Source: Vreelandella malpeensis
Lineage (GTDB): Bacteria; Pseudomonadota; Gammaproteobacteria; Pseudomonadales; Halomonadaceae
DNA length: 64,000 nt
Assembly (NCBI RefSeq): GCF_020622355.1
Contig: NZ_WHVL01000002.1
Coordinates: forward strand, 310,001-374,000
Reading direction: 5' to 3'
Below the pieces are notes generated by a model, which had not been told where the DNA came from, did no database searches, and was given only the letters and a program-made list of their open reading frames with translations. Shown here one piece after another: positions 1 to 8,689 of the stretch; the first letter of the stretch is position 1; each line of letters begins with the position of its first letter. A program made the position numbers and the translations under genes.

Positions 1-721
1 TCAGCGCGTCGCTATGGGCGCTGCCTTCCTTGATCAGGCCGGCATCGCTGACCTCGAGACCCACGCGCTCGAGCAGCCCGGTGGCGATCAGCTCCTTGGA
101 CATCACCATCGGGCCGCCGGGCATCCAGCGCACCACGAAGGCGCTCTGGCCGGGATGGGCCTGCTCGATTTGCTCGGCGAGCGTGGCGATGCGCGTCTCG
201 ACGGCGTCGATCGCCTCCTCGATCGCCTCCTCGCAGTCGAGGGCTTCGCCGAACAGGCGCGCCTCGGCCTCCCAGTTGTCCGCCGCCAGGTCCTGACCCG
301 GCGGCACCACGGTGGGGGCAATGCGGGAAAGCAGCTGGTACTGCTCCTCGGGAAGCTGGGGGCCGGTGAGAATCAGGTCCGGCTGCTGGGCGAGCACCGC
401 TTCGATATTGATTTCACGCACCACACCCACCATGGCCGGGCGCTCGTCGTCGAAGTAGGCGGTGATGTAGTCGGCAACGTCGGTACCGCCCCGGGTGCTG
501 ACCGCTCCCAGCGGCACGATGCCGGCGGCCATCGAGGCGTCCAGTGCTCCTTCATAGAGCGTCACCACCCTCTCGGGGGTGCCCTCCACTTCCACGTTCC
601 CAAAGGCGGTGTCCAAAGTGCGCGCCTGGGCCTGGCCCATCATCAAGGCCCCCATCAGCGCGCCTGCCGCACTCCACTGCCCCATCTTGGCGAATACCGT
701 ACTGCGAGCGTTGCCTGACAT
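1..721 (-). CDS. Iron-siderophore ABC transporter substrate-binding protein (FecB/FepB type), partial
   Basis: The reading frame on the minus strand starts at 721 and runs off the left window edge, so about 240 N-terminal residues are visible and the C-terminus is missing. The N-terminus is a signal peptide ending near residue 33 (GQAQA), followed by TPERVVTLYEGALDASMAAG, the typical opening of periplasmic siderophore-binding proteins, then EAVLAQQPDLIL. The family captures ferric siderophores in the periplasm and hands them to an inner-membrane ABC permease; that permease would lie beyond the window. The gene is divergent from the TonB receptor at 1011. A Fur-like site lies about 30 bases upstream of its start. 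The substrate cannot be told from the sequence. Confidence 0.85.
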   Translation of the reverse strand, partial: MSGNARSTVFAKMGQWSAAGALMGALMMGQAQARTLDTAFGNVEVEGTPERVVTLYEGALDASMAAGIVPLGAVSTRGGTDVADYITAYFDDERPAMVGVVREINIEAVLAQQPDLILTGPQLPEEQYQLLSRIAPTVVPPGQDLAADNWEAEARLFGEALDCEEAIEEAIDAVETRIATLAEQIEQAHPGQSAFVVRWMPGGPMVMSKELIATGLLERVGLEVSDAGLIKEGSAHSDAL

Positions 722-750
722 TGCCACTCTCCCTTTTTTGATACGCCAAT

Positions 751-769
751 GCTAACGATTCTCAAAAAC
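751..769 (-). promoter_or_regulatory. Fur-box-like site upstream of the siderophore-binding protein gene
   Basis: Read on the minus strand the site is GTTTTTGAGAATCGTTAGC. By eye it matches the 19-bp Fur consensus GATAATGATAATCATTATC at 13 positions, with the conserved right half. Its place just upstream of the start at 721 fits iron-dependent repression. Assigned by inspection only. Confidence 0.55.
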
Positions 770-948
770 AGTTGCATCATGTTTAGCCTTCCTGCCCCGT
801 TCTTCACCCCCTTCCCAAGGCACCTGTCATACCGCCAGCGCCCGGTACCAACGGCCTGAATGGCAGCGTTTCGTTTTCTGCAACGGTATGTTCCGCCGTT
901 ATCCACTCCCCCATGCGAACCATTGCTTTTAGAATCAAAATCCCATTT

Positions 949-967
949 GATAATAAATATCATTAAC
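949..967 (+). promoter_or_regulatory. Fur-box-like site upstream of the first TonB receptor
   Basis: GATAATAAATATCATTAAC matches the 19-bp Fur consensus at 15 positions and lies 43 bases before the receptor start at 1011. It stands out as an AT-rich island in GC-rich surroundings. Repression by Fur-Fe(II) is the expected role. Confidence 0.7.
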
Positions 968-1010
968 AATCTAACCAACGATCGATTTCATTACCAGCAA
1001 GGGATACGCA

Positions 1011-3221
1011 ATGCCTCGTTTCACTCGCAGTACCATTGCCAGCGCCGTCGCGCTCGCGGCTGTCGCCGGCACCGCCCAGGCCCAGCAAAGCACCCAGCTC
1101 GACAACATGGTGGTCACCGCTGCGGGCTACGAGCAGACGTTGAACAGCGCCCCGGCGAGCATCTCGGTGGTGACCCGCGAAGAGCTCGAGCAAAAGCAGT
1201 TCTCCAACATCGCCGAGGCGATCGCTGACGTCCCCGGCGTCGATATCCGCGCCGGCACCGGCAAGACCGGCGGCTACAACATCTCGATTCGTGGCATGCC
1301 CAGTGCCTATACCTTGATCCTGATCGACGGCCGCCGCCAGAACGCCTCTGGTGACGTCACCCCCAATGGCTTCGGCGAGACAGCCACCAGTTTCATGCCA
1401 CCGCTTTCGGCCATCGAGCGTATCGAGGTGATTCGCGGACCGATGTCGACCCTTTACGGCTCGGACGCTATGGGCGGGGTGATCAACATCATCACCCGCC
1501 GGGTGAGCGACGAATGGGCGGGGTCGATCACGGTCGAGAACACTTTCCAGGAGGATCGCGACGCCGGTAACAGCTCGGCGCTGAATCTCTACACCGCCGG
1601 TCCGCTGGTGGAAGATACTCTGGGCCTGCAACTGCGCGGGCGGGTGTTCGACCGCGACAGTTCCGAGCGTCTAGTCGAGGAGAGCGTTGGCCGCGACCCG
1701 CGCCCGTCCGAGGCACGCATCTACTCGATCGGCGGGCGCTTGAGCCTCACCCCGGACGATACCCACGAGTTCTGGCTCGATGCCGAGCGCTCGCGCCAGG
1801 TCTACGACAACAGCGACTGCCGCCTGGGCAGCCTTGACGGCCTGCGCCGCAACGACTGCGCCACCCCCGCGCCGACCCAGTTCTTCGGCTACGAGGACGA
1901 GCTGCGTTTCAACCGCGACCAGATCGCCCTCGGCCACTCGGCGCGGCTTTCCGCCGGCACCTGGGACTCGAGCCTCACACGCAACTTCACCGAGTCGCTC
2001 GGCCGCACCCTGCCCGCCGGCAACGCGCCGGAATACGGCTACGTCGCCCAGGGGGGCGAGCCGCGCCTGCTGGAAAACCGCGACGTGGTGTTCGACACCA
2101 AGTTCGTCGCCCCGCTCGATACGCACATGCTGACCGTGGGCGGCCAGTACATCGACGCCCGGCTCAGGGACGGCACCGCCGGTAACGAAGAGTTCAACCA
2201 GTCGAGCTGGGCGCTGTTCGTCGAGGACGAGTGGTTCTTGAATGACGAACTGGCGCTGACCCTGGGCGGGCGTTACGAGAACCACGATGCCTTCGGCGGC
2301 CACTTCAGCCCGCGCGGCTATCTGGTCTGGAACACCACCGACGAGTGGACATTGAAAGGCGGCATCAGTCAGGGCTACAAGACGCCGACGTTGAACCAGC
2401 TCCACGACGGCATAAACGGCTTCGGCAACCAGGGGCTTTCCGCGAGCCTGGGCTCGCCGAACCTCAAGCCCGAGAAGAGCACCAACTACGAGGTGGGCGC
2501 GATCTACGACAACCTCGACGGCTTCTCCGCCGGGGCCACGGTGTTCTTCACCCAGTTCCGCGACCGCATCGCCAATGGCGACGACCTGCCCAACTGCCAG
2601 TTCACCGACAGCAGCGGCAACCAGCCCTTCGCGGACGCCGCGAACTGCCTGAGCGTGGGCAGCTTCACCACTCAGGAGAGCTTCAACCAGCAGATCAACG
2701 TCGACCGCGCCGAGACCCGCGGCGTCGAGCTGACTTCGAGCTACCAGTTCGCCCCGGACTGGACCATCGGTGGCGGCTATACCTTCACCGACACCGAAGT
2801 GACCTCCGGCGACAACGCAGGCCAGCGGCTGACCAACGCGCCCAGGCACAAGCTCACGGCGAATCTCTCCTGGGCGATCAACGAGCGCTGGAGCACCACG
2901 CTCGAGGGCGAGTACTACTCCTCTCGCGAACGCTTTACCGGTGATGTCACCGGAAGTGACGCCGCGCTGGTCGAGCAGGTGGGCAACAAGCTCGACGGCT
3001 ATGAGCTGTTCAACCTGCGCTCCTCCTATCGCTTCTCGGACAACGTGCGCCTGACCGGCTCCGTCTACAACCTGTTCGACAAGGACTTCTCCGCCTACGA
3101 CACCTATGGCTTCGACGGCGATACCTACGTTGCCTACCGCTACACCCAGACCGGCCGCGCCACCGACGGCGTCGCCCTCGACGGACGCAGCTACTGGCTC
3201 TCGGCCACCTACGAGTTCTAG
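1011..3221 (+). CDS. TonB-dependent outer-membrane siderophore receptor
   Basis: This encodes a 736-residue outer-membrane receptor. Residues 1-25 form a signal peptide ending AQAQ. A TonB-box-like stretch (DNMVVTAAG) follows at about 31-39. The plug domain (about 40-165) contains NISIRGMPSAYTLILIDGRR and IERIEVIRGPMSTLYGSDAMGG. The rest is a beta-barrel ending in the usual terminal aromatic residue (YEF). No N-terminal signalling extension is present, so it is not a FecA-type transducer. Plug motifs resemble the FepA/CirA catecholate branch, but the substrate is not provable here. The start at 1011 has AAGGG eight bases upstream, and a Fur-like site lies further upstream. It is paralogous to the receptor at 3376-5334. 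Confidence 0.9.
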   Translation: MPRFTRSTIASAVALAAVAGTAQAQQSTQLDNMVVTAAGYEQTLNSAPASISVVTREELEQKQFSNIAEAIADVPGVDIRAGTGKTGGYNISIRGMPSAYTLILIDGRRQNASGDVTPNGFGETATSFMPPLSAIERIEVIRGPMSTLYGSDAMGGVINIITRRVSDEWAGSITVENTFQEDRDAGNSSALNLYTAGPLVEDTLGLQLRGRVFDRDSSERLVEESVGRDPRPSEARIYSIGGRLSLTPDDTHEFWLDAERSRQVYDNSDCRLGSLDGLRRNDCATPAPTQFFGYEDELRFNRDQIALGHSARLSAGTWDSSLTRNFTESLGRTLPAGNAPEYGYVAQGGEPRLLENRDVVFDTKFVAPLDTHMLTVGGQYIDARLRDGTAGNEEFNQSSWALFVEDEWFLNDELALTLGGRYENHDAFGGHFSPRGYLVWNTTDEWTLKGGISQGYKTPTLNQLHDGINGFGNQGLSASLGSPNLKPEKSTNYEVGAIYDNLDGFSAGATVFFTQFRDRIANGDDLPNCQFTDSSGNQPFADAANCLSVGSFTTQESFNQQINVDRAETRGVELTSSYQFAPDWTIGGGYTFTDTEVTSGDNAGQRLTNAPRHKLTANLSWAINERWSTTLEGEYYSSRERFTGDVTGSDAALVEQVGNKLDGYELFNLRSSYRFSDNVRLTGSVYNLFDKDFSAYDTYGFDGDTYVAYRYTQTGRATDGVALDGRSYWLSATYEF

Positions 3222-3273
3222 ACGCGGTCGTTCTTGACCCGATCCAATGCGCGCCCCTGGCGCTTGCTGATTC

Positions 3274-3301
3274 AGCCCCGGCTTCGCCCGGGGCTTTTTT
3301 G
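3274..3301 (+). terminator. Rho-independent terminator of the first TonB receptor
   Basis: AGCCCCGG-CTTCG-CCGGGGCT type hairpin followed by six T residues, about 50 bases after the receptor stop codon. Confidence 0.9.
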
Positions 3302-3332
3302 TGCGCGTGTGCGACAGCCAAAAAAAGACCCC

Positions 3333-3358
3333 AAAAAAACGGCCCCGCGAGGGGCCGT
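3333..3358 (-). terminator. Rho-independent terminator of the second TonB receptor
   Basis: On the minus strand the stem ACGGCCCC/GGGGCCGT with a short loop is followed by seven T residues. It lies just beyond the stop of the receptor at 3376 and back to back with the terminator of the converging receptor. Confidence 0.9.
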
Positions 3359-3375
3359 CCTGCCTGCGGGGCGAA

Positions 3376-5334
3376 TCAGAAGTCGACGTTCAGGCCGAGC
3401 CAGAGACGACGGCCATCCTCGACGTAGCCGTACTCGTCGTAGGTGACGTCCTCGTCGAACAGGTTGTAGATGCCCGCGCTGACCGTGGTGGTGTCGTTGA
3501 GCGCGTAGCCCAGCCCCGTATCGACGAAAGTATAGGACGGGGCGATCAGCGAGCCGCTGGAGCGCCCGCCGGTGGGCTGGCTCTCCTCGCCGCGGTAGGT
3601 TACCCGGGTCCACTGGCTGAGCTGACTGTCGATCTGCCAGTCAAGCGTCGCCGACACCTGGTGCTTGGGCAGTTGGGTCAGGGGGTTGCCCTTGTACTCG
3701 CCGCTTTTCTGCTCGGAGTCGGTGTAGGTGTAGCTGGCCGACAGCGCCAGCGCATCGCTCAGGGGAGCCGCAAGGCTCGCCTCCACCCCTTGAGTGACGG
3801 CTTCGTCGATGTTGACGCGGTAGGTCGGGTCGCTGCCGAAGTCGTTGGGGCCGTCGGGGCAGGTGGCGATCGGGCAGGCGATCCGTGAGATCTTGTCGTC
3901 GAAATCGTTGTGGAACACGGTCAGGCTGCCGTTGAGGCCGGTGTCATTGCCGTAAAGAAGACCGATTTCCTTATTGAGCGAGGTTTCCGGCTGAAGGTTC
4001 GGGTTGCCGTAGATATTGCCACCGCGGCTGACCTGCCCCCAGCCGGGCGTGATCTCTCGCAGCGCCGGCGCACGAAAGCCGGTCGAGACGCCGCCTTTCA
4101 GCGTCCACTCCGGGGTCATGTTCCACACGCTGTAGAGCCTGGGGCTCACGTGGCTGCCGAACTCCTCGTCCTTGTCCAGCCGCACGCCGCCGGTCACGGC
4201 GAAGGTCGGCGTCAGCATCCACTCGTCCTCGACGAACAGCGCCCAGCGGTCCTGGTCGATGTGATCGATATCCGAAATCTGGTTGGTGGTAGCGTCGTCC
4301 AGCGCCTCTTTCTCGTAGCTCGCCCCGACGGTCAGCATGTGCATGCCCAGCGGCAGCACCGCGCTGGTCTTGGCCGTGGTGTTGGTGATTTCGATCTCGC
4401 GGGAGCGGTTCTCGCTGCTCTCGCGCTGGATGAAGGTTTCCGTGGTGCCCCAGCCGAAGCTGCCACTGTGGGTCAGCGCGACGTGCTCGTTGGTGTACTC
4501 GCCGAAGCTGTCGGTGCACTCGCCACGGCAGCCCTCGGCCTGGGCCGAGCGCCCGACCCGGGAGCGGCGATCCTGCTCGGTAATACCGGCTTCGAGGCTG
4601 AAATCGTGGTTATCACCGGCGTCGAGGCTGAGCCTTGCGGTCAAGCTCTGCAGGTTTTTCTCTTCGTAACCGTTGACGATGTCGTCCTCGTCGCGCTGGG
4701 AGGCGCGGCCGTACACCTCGAGGCCGACGATGCCTTCCACCAGCGGGCCGCCGGCGTAGAAGTTGGCCTGGCGGCTATCGCCGGCGTCGCTGTCCTGCTG
4801 CAGGGTGGTGTCGAGCTGGACGTTGCCGTGCCAGGCCTCAGAAACGGTGCGGGTGATCACGTTGATCACCCCGCCGATGGCATCGGAGCCGTAAAGCGTC
4901 GACATCGGCCCGCGAATGACCTCGATACGCTCGATCGACTGCAGCGGCGGCAGCCAGTCCTGCTCGAAGCCGGCGCTGCCGTTGGGCCGCGTCTGGCGGC
5001 TGCGCTGCGGGCGACCGTCGACCAGAATCAGGGTGTACTCCGCAGGCATGCCGCGAATCGAGATGTCGTTGCCATTGTCGCCGGAGCCGCCGCCGGTGAT
5101 GATCACACCGGGCACGTCACGCAGCGCGTCGGTGACGTCCTGGTAGCGGCCGCGCTCGATCTGTTCGCGACTGAGCACGCTGATGGAGGCCGGCGCATTC
5201 GTGACCTGCTGTTCGAACCCCGCGGCGGTGACCACGATGTCACCGAGAGACGTGTTTCCGAGCGCCGAGATCGGCGCGGTGGACAAGGCGGAGATGGCGC
5301 TTGCCAGCAGGGTCTTGCGCAATGGGATAGACAT
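3376..5334 (-). CDS. TonB-dependent outer-membrane siderophore receptor, paralogue
   Basis: This is a 652-residue receptor with a signal peptide (about residues 1-27), a TonB-box-like GDIVVTAAG stretch and a plug with DISIRGMPAEYTLILVDGRP and IERIEVIRGPMSTLYGSDAIGG, close to the plug of the receptor at 1011. The barrel ends LNVDF with terminal Phe. It is shorter than its neighbour by about 80 residues, mostly in barrel loops. Two cysteine pairs lie in predicted loops (CRGEC and CPIATC), which could be disulfide-bonded. It converges on the first receptor and has its own terminator. A Fur-like site at 5387-5405 lies upstream of its start, so both receptors are probably iron-repressed. The ligand is unknown; catecholate type is likely. 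Confidence 0.88.
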   Translation of the reverse strand: MSIPLRKTLLASAISALSTAPISALGNTSLGDIVVTAAGFEQQVTNAPASISVLSREQIERGRYQDVTDALRDVPGVIITGGGSGDNGNDISIRGMPAEYTLILVDGRPQRSRQTRPNGSAGFEQDWLPPLQSIERIEVIRGPMSTLYGSDAIGGVINVITRTVSEAWHGNVQLDTTLQQDSDAGDSRQANFYAGGPLVEGIVGLEVYGRASQRDEDDIVNGYEEKNLQSLTARLSLDAGDNHDFSLEAGITEQDRRSRVGRSAQAEGCRGECTDSFGEYTNEHVALTHSGSFGWGTTETFIQRESSENRSREIEITNTTAKTSAVLPLGMHMLTVGASYEKEALDDATTNQISDIDHIDQDRWALFVEDEWMLTPTFAVTGGVRLDKDEEFGSHVSPRLYSVWNMTPEWTLKGGVSTGFRAPALREITPGWGQVSRGGNIYGNPNLQPETSLNKEIGLLYGNDTGLNGSLTVFHNDFDDKISRIACPIATCPDGPNDFGSDPTYRVNIDEAVTQGVEASLAAPLSDALALSASYTYTDSEQKSGEYKGNPLTQLPKHQVSATLDWQIDSQLSQWTRVTYRGEESQPTGGRSSGSLIAPSYTFVDTGLGYALNDTTTVSAGIYNLFDEDVTYDEYGYVEDGRRLWLGLNVDF

Positions 5335-5386
5335 GATGATGCGGTTCCTGTGATGATCCGGTTGAAATTGAGTGTGCGACTTATTA

Positions 5387-5405
5387 TCAAATGATAATTA
5401 TTAGC
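5387..5405 (-). promoter_or_regulatory. Fur-box-like site upstream of the second TonB receptor
   Basis: In plus orientation TCAAATGATAATTATTAGC matches the Fur consensus at 14 of 19 positions, and the neighbouring TTATTATCAAATGATAATTA (5381-5400) forms an overlapping palindrome. It lies about 50 bases upstream of the start at 5334. It could also affect the divergent LysR gene at 5539. Confidence 0.65.
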
Positions 5406-5538
5406 ATTTAAGGATCGCATACTTTCTTTGCTCATCGGTGAAACGACGGGTTCCGCTAAACGCAACACAAATCGCTCTTATTTTCATTTGGCCGGACGGC
5501 TGGCACAATGACGCCTCTTATTGCTTGCGGGCCACCTC

Positions 5539-6441
5539 ATGTTTGATTTCGACGAACTGGCCGCCTTTTCGAGCGTGATGGCCACCGGCAGCGTGACGCA
5601 AAGCGCCCGGCGCATGGGCCTTGCCAAGTCCACCCTTAGTCGGCGCATCAGCCAGCTGGAGGCGCGCCTGAACCAGCCCCTGCTGCGGCGCCAGTCGAAC
5701 CGCCTGATCCCTACCGAAGCGGGCCTGTTGTTCCACCAGTACTGCGAGGAACTTCTGAGCCTGGCAAACCAGAGCCGCGAGGCACTGGCGGAGCTTCGCG
5801 AGGAGATCAGCGGCCAGCTCACCCTCGAGGTGCACGGCGCCCTGGCCCGGGCCTGGGCGGCCCAGGTGGTGGAGGCGTTCCTTGCCCGCCATCCGCGCGT
5901 CGAGCTGACCCTGCGCACCCAGGAAACGCCGCCCAGCCGACTGGATAGCCACAGTGTCCATGTATGGCTTGGCGCGTTCGAGGGAAGCACCCTCAACCAG
6001 GAACCGCTTGGCGAGCTCGAGCGAGGACTCTACGCCAACCCCCGCTACCTGGCGCGGGCACCGGCACTGGAGCGCCCGGGCGACCTGCATCGCCACGCCT
6101 GGATCGACCTGCTGGACAGCGCCGCAAGCGGCGTAGCCCTCACCCACGCCCAGGCGCCGGAGGTGCTGTTCACCCCGCCTCGCTCGCGGCTGCGGGTCGA
6201 CCAGACCCTGCTGCATCTCGACGCTATCGCCTCCGGCCAGGGCATCGGACTTCTGCCCCATTGGCTGGTGGCGCGGCGCGAGGCACACCACCCGGGCGAT
6301 CTCGTTCACTGCCTGCCCGGCTGGGCGCCGGCGCCGCTGCCGGTGTCGCTGCTCTACCCGTTCGGGCGCCAGCCGCGGCGCATAGGGGCGCTGCTGGCCT
6401 TCCTGCGCGAGCAAGCGCCACGCGCGTGGCAGGCCCGGTGA
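5539..6441 (+). CDS. LysR-family transcriptional regulator
   Basis: This encodes a 300-residue LysR regulator. The N-terminal winged helix-turn-helix (about residues 3-62: FDELAAFSSVMATGSVTQSA...LAKSTLSRRISQLEARL) is typical, followed by an effector-binding domain. An upstream TTG at 5521 in frame would add six residues, but MFDFDEL is the usual LysR opening and ATG 5539 is preferred. It is divergent from the second TonB receptor (204 bases between starts) and upstream of the AEC permease at 6511 on the same strand. LysR proteins often control an adjacent gene, so the permease is the first candidate target. The effector is unknown. Confidence 0.85.
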   Translation: MFDFDELAAFSSVMATGSVTQSARRMGLAKSTLSRRISQLEARLNQPLLRRQSNRLIPTEAGLLFHQYCEELLSLANQSREALAELREEISGQLTLEVHGALARAWAAQVVEAFLARHPRVELTLRTQETPPSRLDSHSVHVWLGAFEGSTLNQEPLGELERGLYANPRYLARAPALERPGDLHRHAWIDLLDSAASGVALTHAQAPEVLFTPPRSRLRVDQTLLHLDAIASGQGIGLLPHWLVARREAHHPGDLVHCLPGWAPAPLPVSLLYPFGRQPRRIGALLAFLREQAPRAWQAR

Positions 6442-6510
6442 CGCGACCCGGCTTGCCAGCCGGCCGCTGGATTGCCGACAATAGCCGCGTACGCTCGCCA
6501 AGGAAGTTTC

Positions 6511-7386
6511 ATGCTCGTTGAATTGTTCGCCGTGATGGCGCCGGTGCTGGCTGGCGCCGGGCTCGGTTTCGTCTGGGTTCGCCGAGGCCACCCCTACCCG
6601 ATCGAGTTCGTGACCCGGCTGGTCTTCAATATCGGCACGCCGTCGCTGGTACTGGCCTCGCTCGCTGGCGCCTCCATCGATGCCCACACCTTCGGGCGGA
6701 CCATGCTGGCCACGGCCCTGGTGATCAGCCTGATGGGCGTGGCCGCCTTTGCCATGGCAAGGCTCTTGCGCCGCGACTGGCGGGTGATCCTCGCGCCAAT
6801 GATGTACCCCAATACCGGCAACATGGGCCTGCCGGTGGTGCTCTACGCCTTCGGCAGCGCCGGCTTTGCCTACGGCATCACCGTGATGGTCACCGTGTCG
6901 CTTTTCCAGTTCACCATCGGCGCCATGCTCTCGAGCCAGGGCAACCCGCTCAAGACGCTGGTCAAGACACCGACGGTCTACGCCATCCTGATCAGCATGA
7001 CGCTGCTGTTGACCGATACCGCCCTGCCCGCCTGGATCGCCAACACGGTGGACCTGATGTCCGGCTTCACGGTGCCCTTGATGCTGATCACCCTCGGGGT
7101 GTCGCTTGCCAGCATCCAGGTGAAGAGCCTGCGCTCGGGGCTCGGCTTCACGCTGCTGCGCATTCCCCTGGCCGCCGGCACGGCCTGGGTCGTGGCCGGG
7201 TTGCTGGGGCTGCCGCCGCTGGCCCAGAGCATCCTGGTGGTGCAGATGTGCATGCCGGTGGCAGTGTTCAACTACCTGTTCGCCCAACGTGCCCAGCGCG
7301 AGCCTGCCTACGTGGCGAGCCTGGTGTTCTGCTCGACGCTGCTGGCACTTTTCTACCTGCCGGCGCTGCTTGCGTTGATGATGTAG
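6511..7386 (+). CDS. AEC-family (auxin efflux carrier) permease
   Basis: This is a 291-residue, very hydrophobic inner-membrane protein with about ten predicted membrane spans. It has the AEC hallmarks PYPIEFVTRLVFNIGTPSLV near the N-terminus, MMYPNTGNMGLPVV in the middle and the second inverted half with GFTVPLMLITLGVSLA. Bacterial members move small carboxylates such as malonate or malate, and some are of unknown role. The start at 6511 (MLVELFAV) has AAGGAA eight bases upstream and is preferred over an in-frame ATG at 6472. It follows the LysR gene after 69 bases, so joint control is possible. The substrate is unknown. Confidence 0.85.
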   Translation: MLVELFAVMAPVLAGAGLGFVWVRRGHPYPIEFVTRLVFNIGTPSLVLASLAGASIDAHTFGRTMLATALVISLMGVAAFAMARLLRRDWRVILAPMMYPNTGNMGLPVVLYAFGSAGFAYGITVMVTVSLFQFTIGAMLSSQGNPLKTLVKTPTVYAILISMTLLLTDTALPAWIANTVDLMSGFTVPLMLITLGVSLASIQVKSLRSGLGFTLLRIPLAAGTAWVVAGLLGLPPLAQSILVVQMCMPVAVFNYLFAQRAQREPAYVASLVFCSTLLALFYLPALLALMM

Positions 7387-7470
7387 CCGTGGTGGAACCT
7401 ACCCGGCCGAGGGTAGTCACTGCTAAGTTGACGACAACTATCGACAAAGACCCGTTCGGAGACTCCCGTC

Positions 7471-8652
7471 ATGCCCGCAGCCACGACCCTTTGCTCGACC
7501 CTGACACGCCCGTGCTTCGCCCCTCGCCGCCAAGGCCTTGCGCTGGTCGGCGGCCTGCTGCTGGCCGCTGGCGCCAGCGCCGAGACGATTGTCGACCGGG
7601 TGGAGAGTGAAGCAGCCACTTTCTCGATCGAGCGCGTGGCAAGCGGGCTGCAGCGCCCCTGGGCGGTCGCCTTGCTGCCGGACGGGCGCTATCTGGTCAG
7701 CGAGCGCGCCGGCCGGCTCAAGCTCATCGAGGCGTCCGGTCGTGATGTGAGCGTGCTCGAGGGGCTGCCCGAGGTCAGCGGCCACGGCCAGGGCGGGCTT
7801 CTCGATGTGGTGCTCCATCCCGCCTTCGGCGACGGCGAGCATGACTGGATCTACTTCACCTGGAGCAAGCCCGATGGCGGCAATACCCGTACCGCGCTCT
7901 CCCGGGTACGCTTCGAAGGTGAGGCGCTTGGCGATGCGGAGCTTCTGTTCGAGCAGGATCGCGCCTCCGGGCCGGGGCGCCACTACGGCTCGCGACTGGC
8001 TTGGCTTGGCGATGGCACGCTGCTGATGAGCGTGGGCGATCGGGGATCCAACCCTGGCCGCGCCCAGGATGGCGGCGATCACGCGGGCTCCACTTTGCGC
8101 CTGACCGAAACCGGCGAGGCGCCGAACGACAACCCTTTCGCAGGCGAGCCGGGGACACTCGACGAGATCTATTCGCTCGGCAATCGCAACATCCAGGGCA
8201 TGGTGGTACGCGACAACGGCGAGGCCTGGGTCTCCGAGCACGGCCCGCTCACCGGCGACGAGCTGAACCTGATCGAGGCCGGACACAACTACGGCTGGCC
8301 GGAGGTGACGCTGGGCAACGACTACGCCACCAACGAGCCGATCGGCGCGACTTCCCTGCCCGGCATGACCGACCCGGCTCACGATTTCCAGGGGCGCTTC
8401 GCCCCTTCGGGGCTGGCCGAAGTGAGCGGCGAGCGTTTCCCGGCCTGGCAGGGTAATCTATTGGCCGGCGGGCTCGCCAGCGAGCAGCTGATGCGCTTCG
8501 TCATCGACGAGGGCCGGGTGATGGCCCACGAGCGCCTGCTCCAAGGCGAGCTTGGCCGGATTCGCGACGTGCGCCAGGGCGGGAACGGCGACATTTACCT
8601 GCTGACCGATGCCGACGAGGGCGCCCTCTACCGCCTGAGTCCCGTGGAGTGA
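7471..8652 (+). CDS. Periplasmic PQQ-dependent aldose sugar dehydrogenase-like protein (YliI/GdhB fold)
   Basis: This is a 393-residue protein with a secretion signal (hydrophobic stretch about residues 22-36, ending ASAE) and a six-bladed propeller of the soluble glucose/sorbosone dehydrogenase family. Family motifs include GLQRPWAVALLPDGRYLVSE, LDVVLHPAF, NRNIQGMVVRDNGEAW and SEHGPLTGDELNLIEAGHNYGWP. Members oxidise aldose sugars in the periplasm with bound pyrroloquinoline quinone. No PQQ synthesis genes are in the window. The start has GGAGACTCCC upstream. The histidine kinase gene begins 37 bases after its stop, so the two may share a transcript. The exact sugar is unknown. Confidence 0.82.
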   Translation: MPAATTLCSTLTRPCFAPRRQGLALVGGLLLAAGASAETIVDRVESEAATFSIERVASGLQRPWAVALLPDGRYLVSERAGRLKLIEASGRDVSVLEGLPEVSGHGQGGLLDVVLHPAFGDGEHDWIYFTWSKPDGGNTRTALSRVRFEGEALGDAELLFEQDRASGPGRHYGSRLAWLGDGTLLMSVGDRGSNPGRAQDGGDHAGSTLRLTETGEAPNDNPFAGEPGTLDEIYSLGNRNIQGMVVRDNGEAWVSEHGPLTGDELNLIEAGHNYGWPEVTLGNDYATNEPIGATSLPGMTDPAHDFQGRFAPSGLAEVSGERFPAWQGNLLAGGLASEQLMRFVIDEGRVMAHERLLQGELGRIRDVRQGGNGDIYLLTDADEGALYRLSPVE

Positions 8653-8689
8653 GTCACCACGCTCTCGTTTCATTGATCATGGATACCCG

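Noticed and set aside
5518-7287. Long open frame on the minus strand across the LysR and AEC genes
   Set aside because: Lies antisense to two well-supported genes; composition is His/Gly/Arg-rich without family motifs, as expected from GC-rich third positions.
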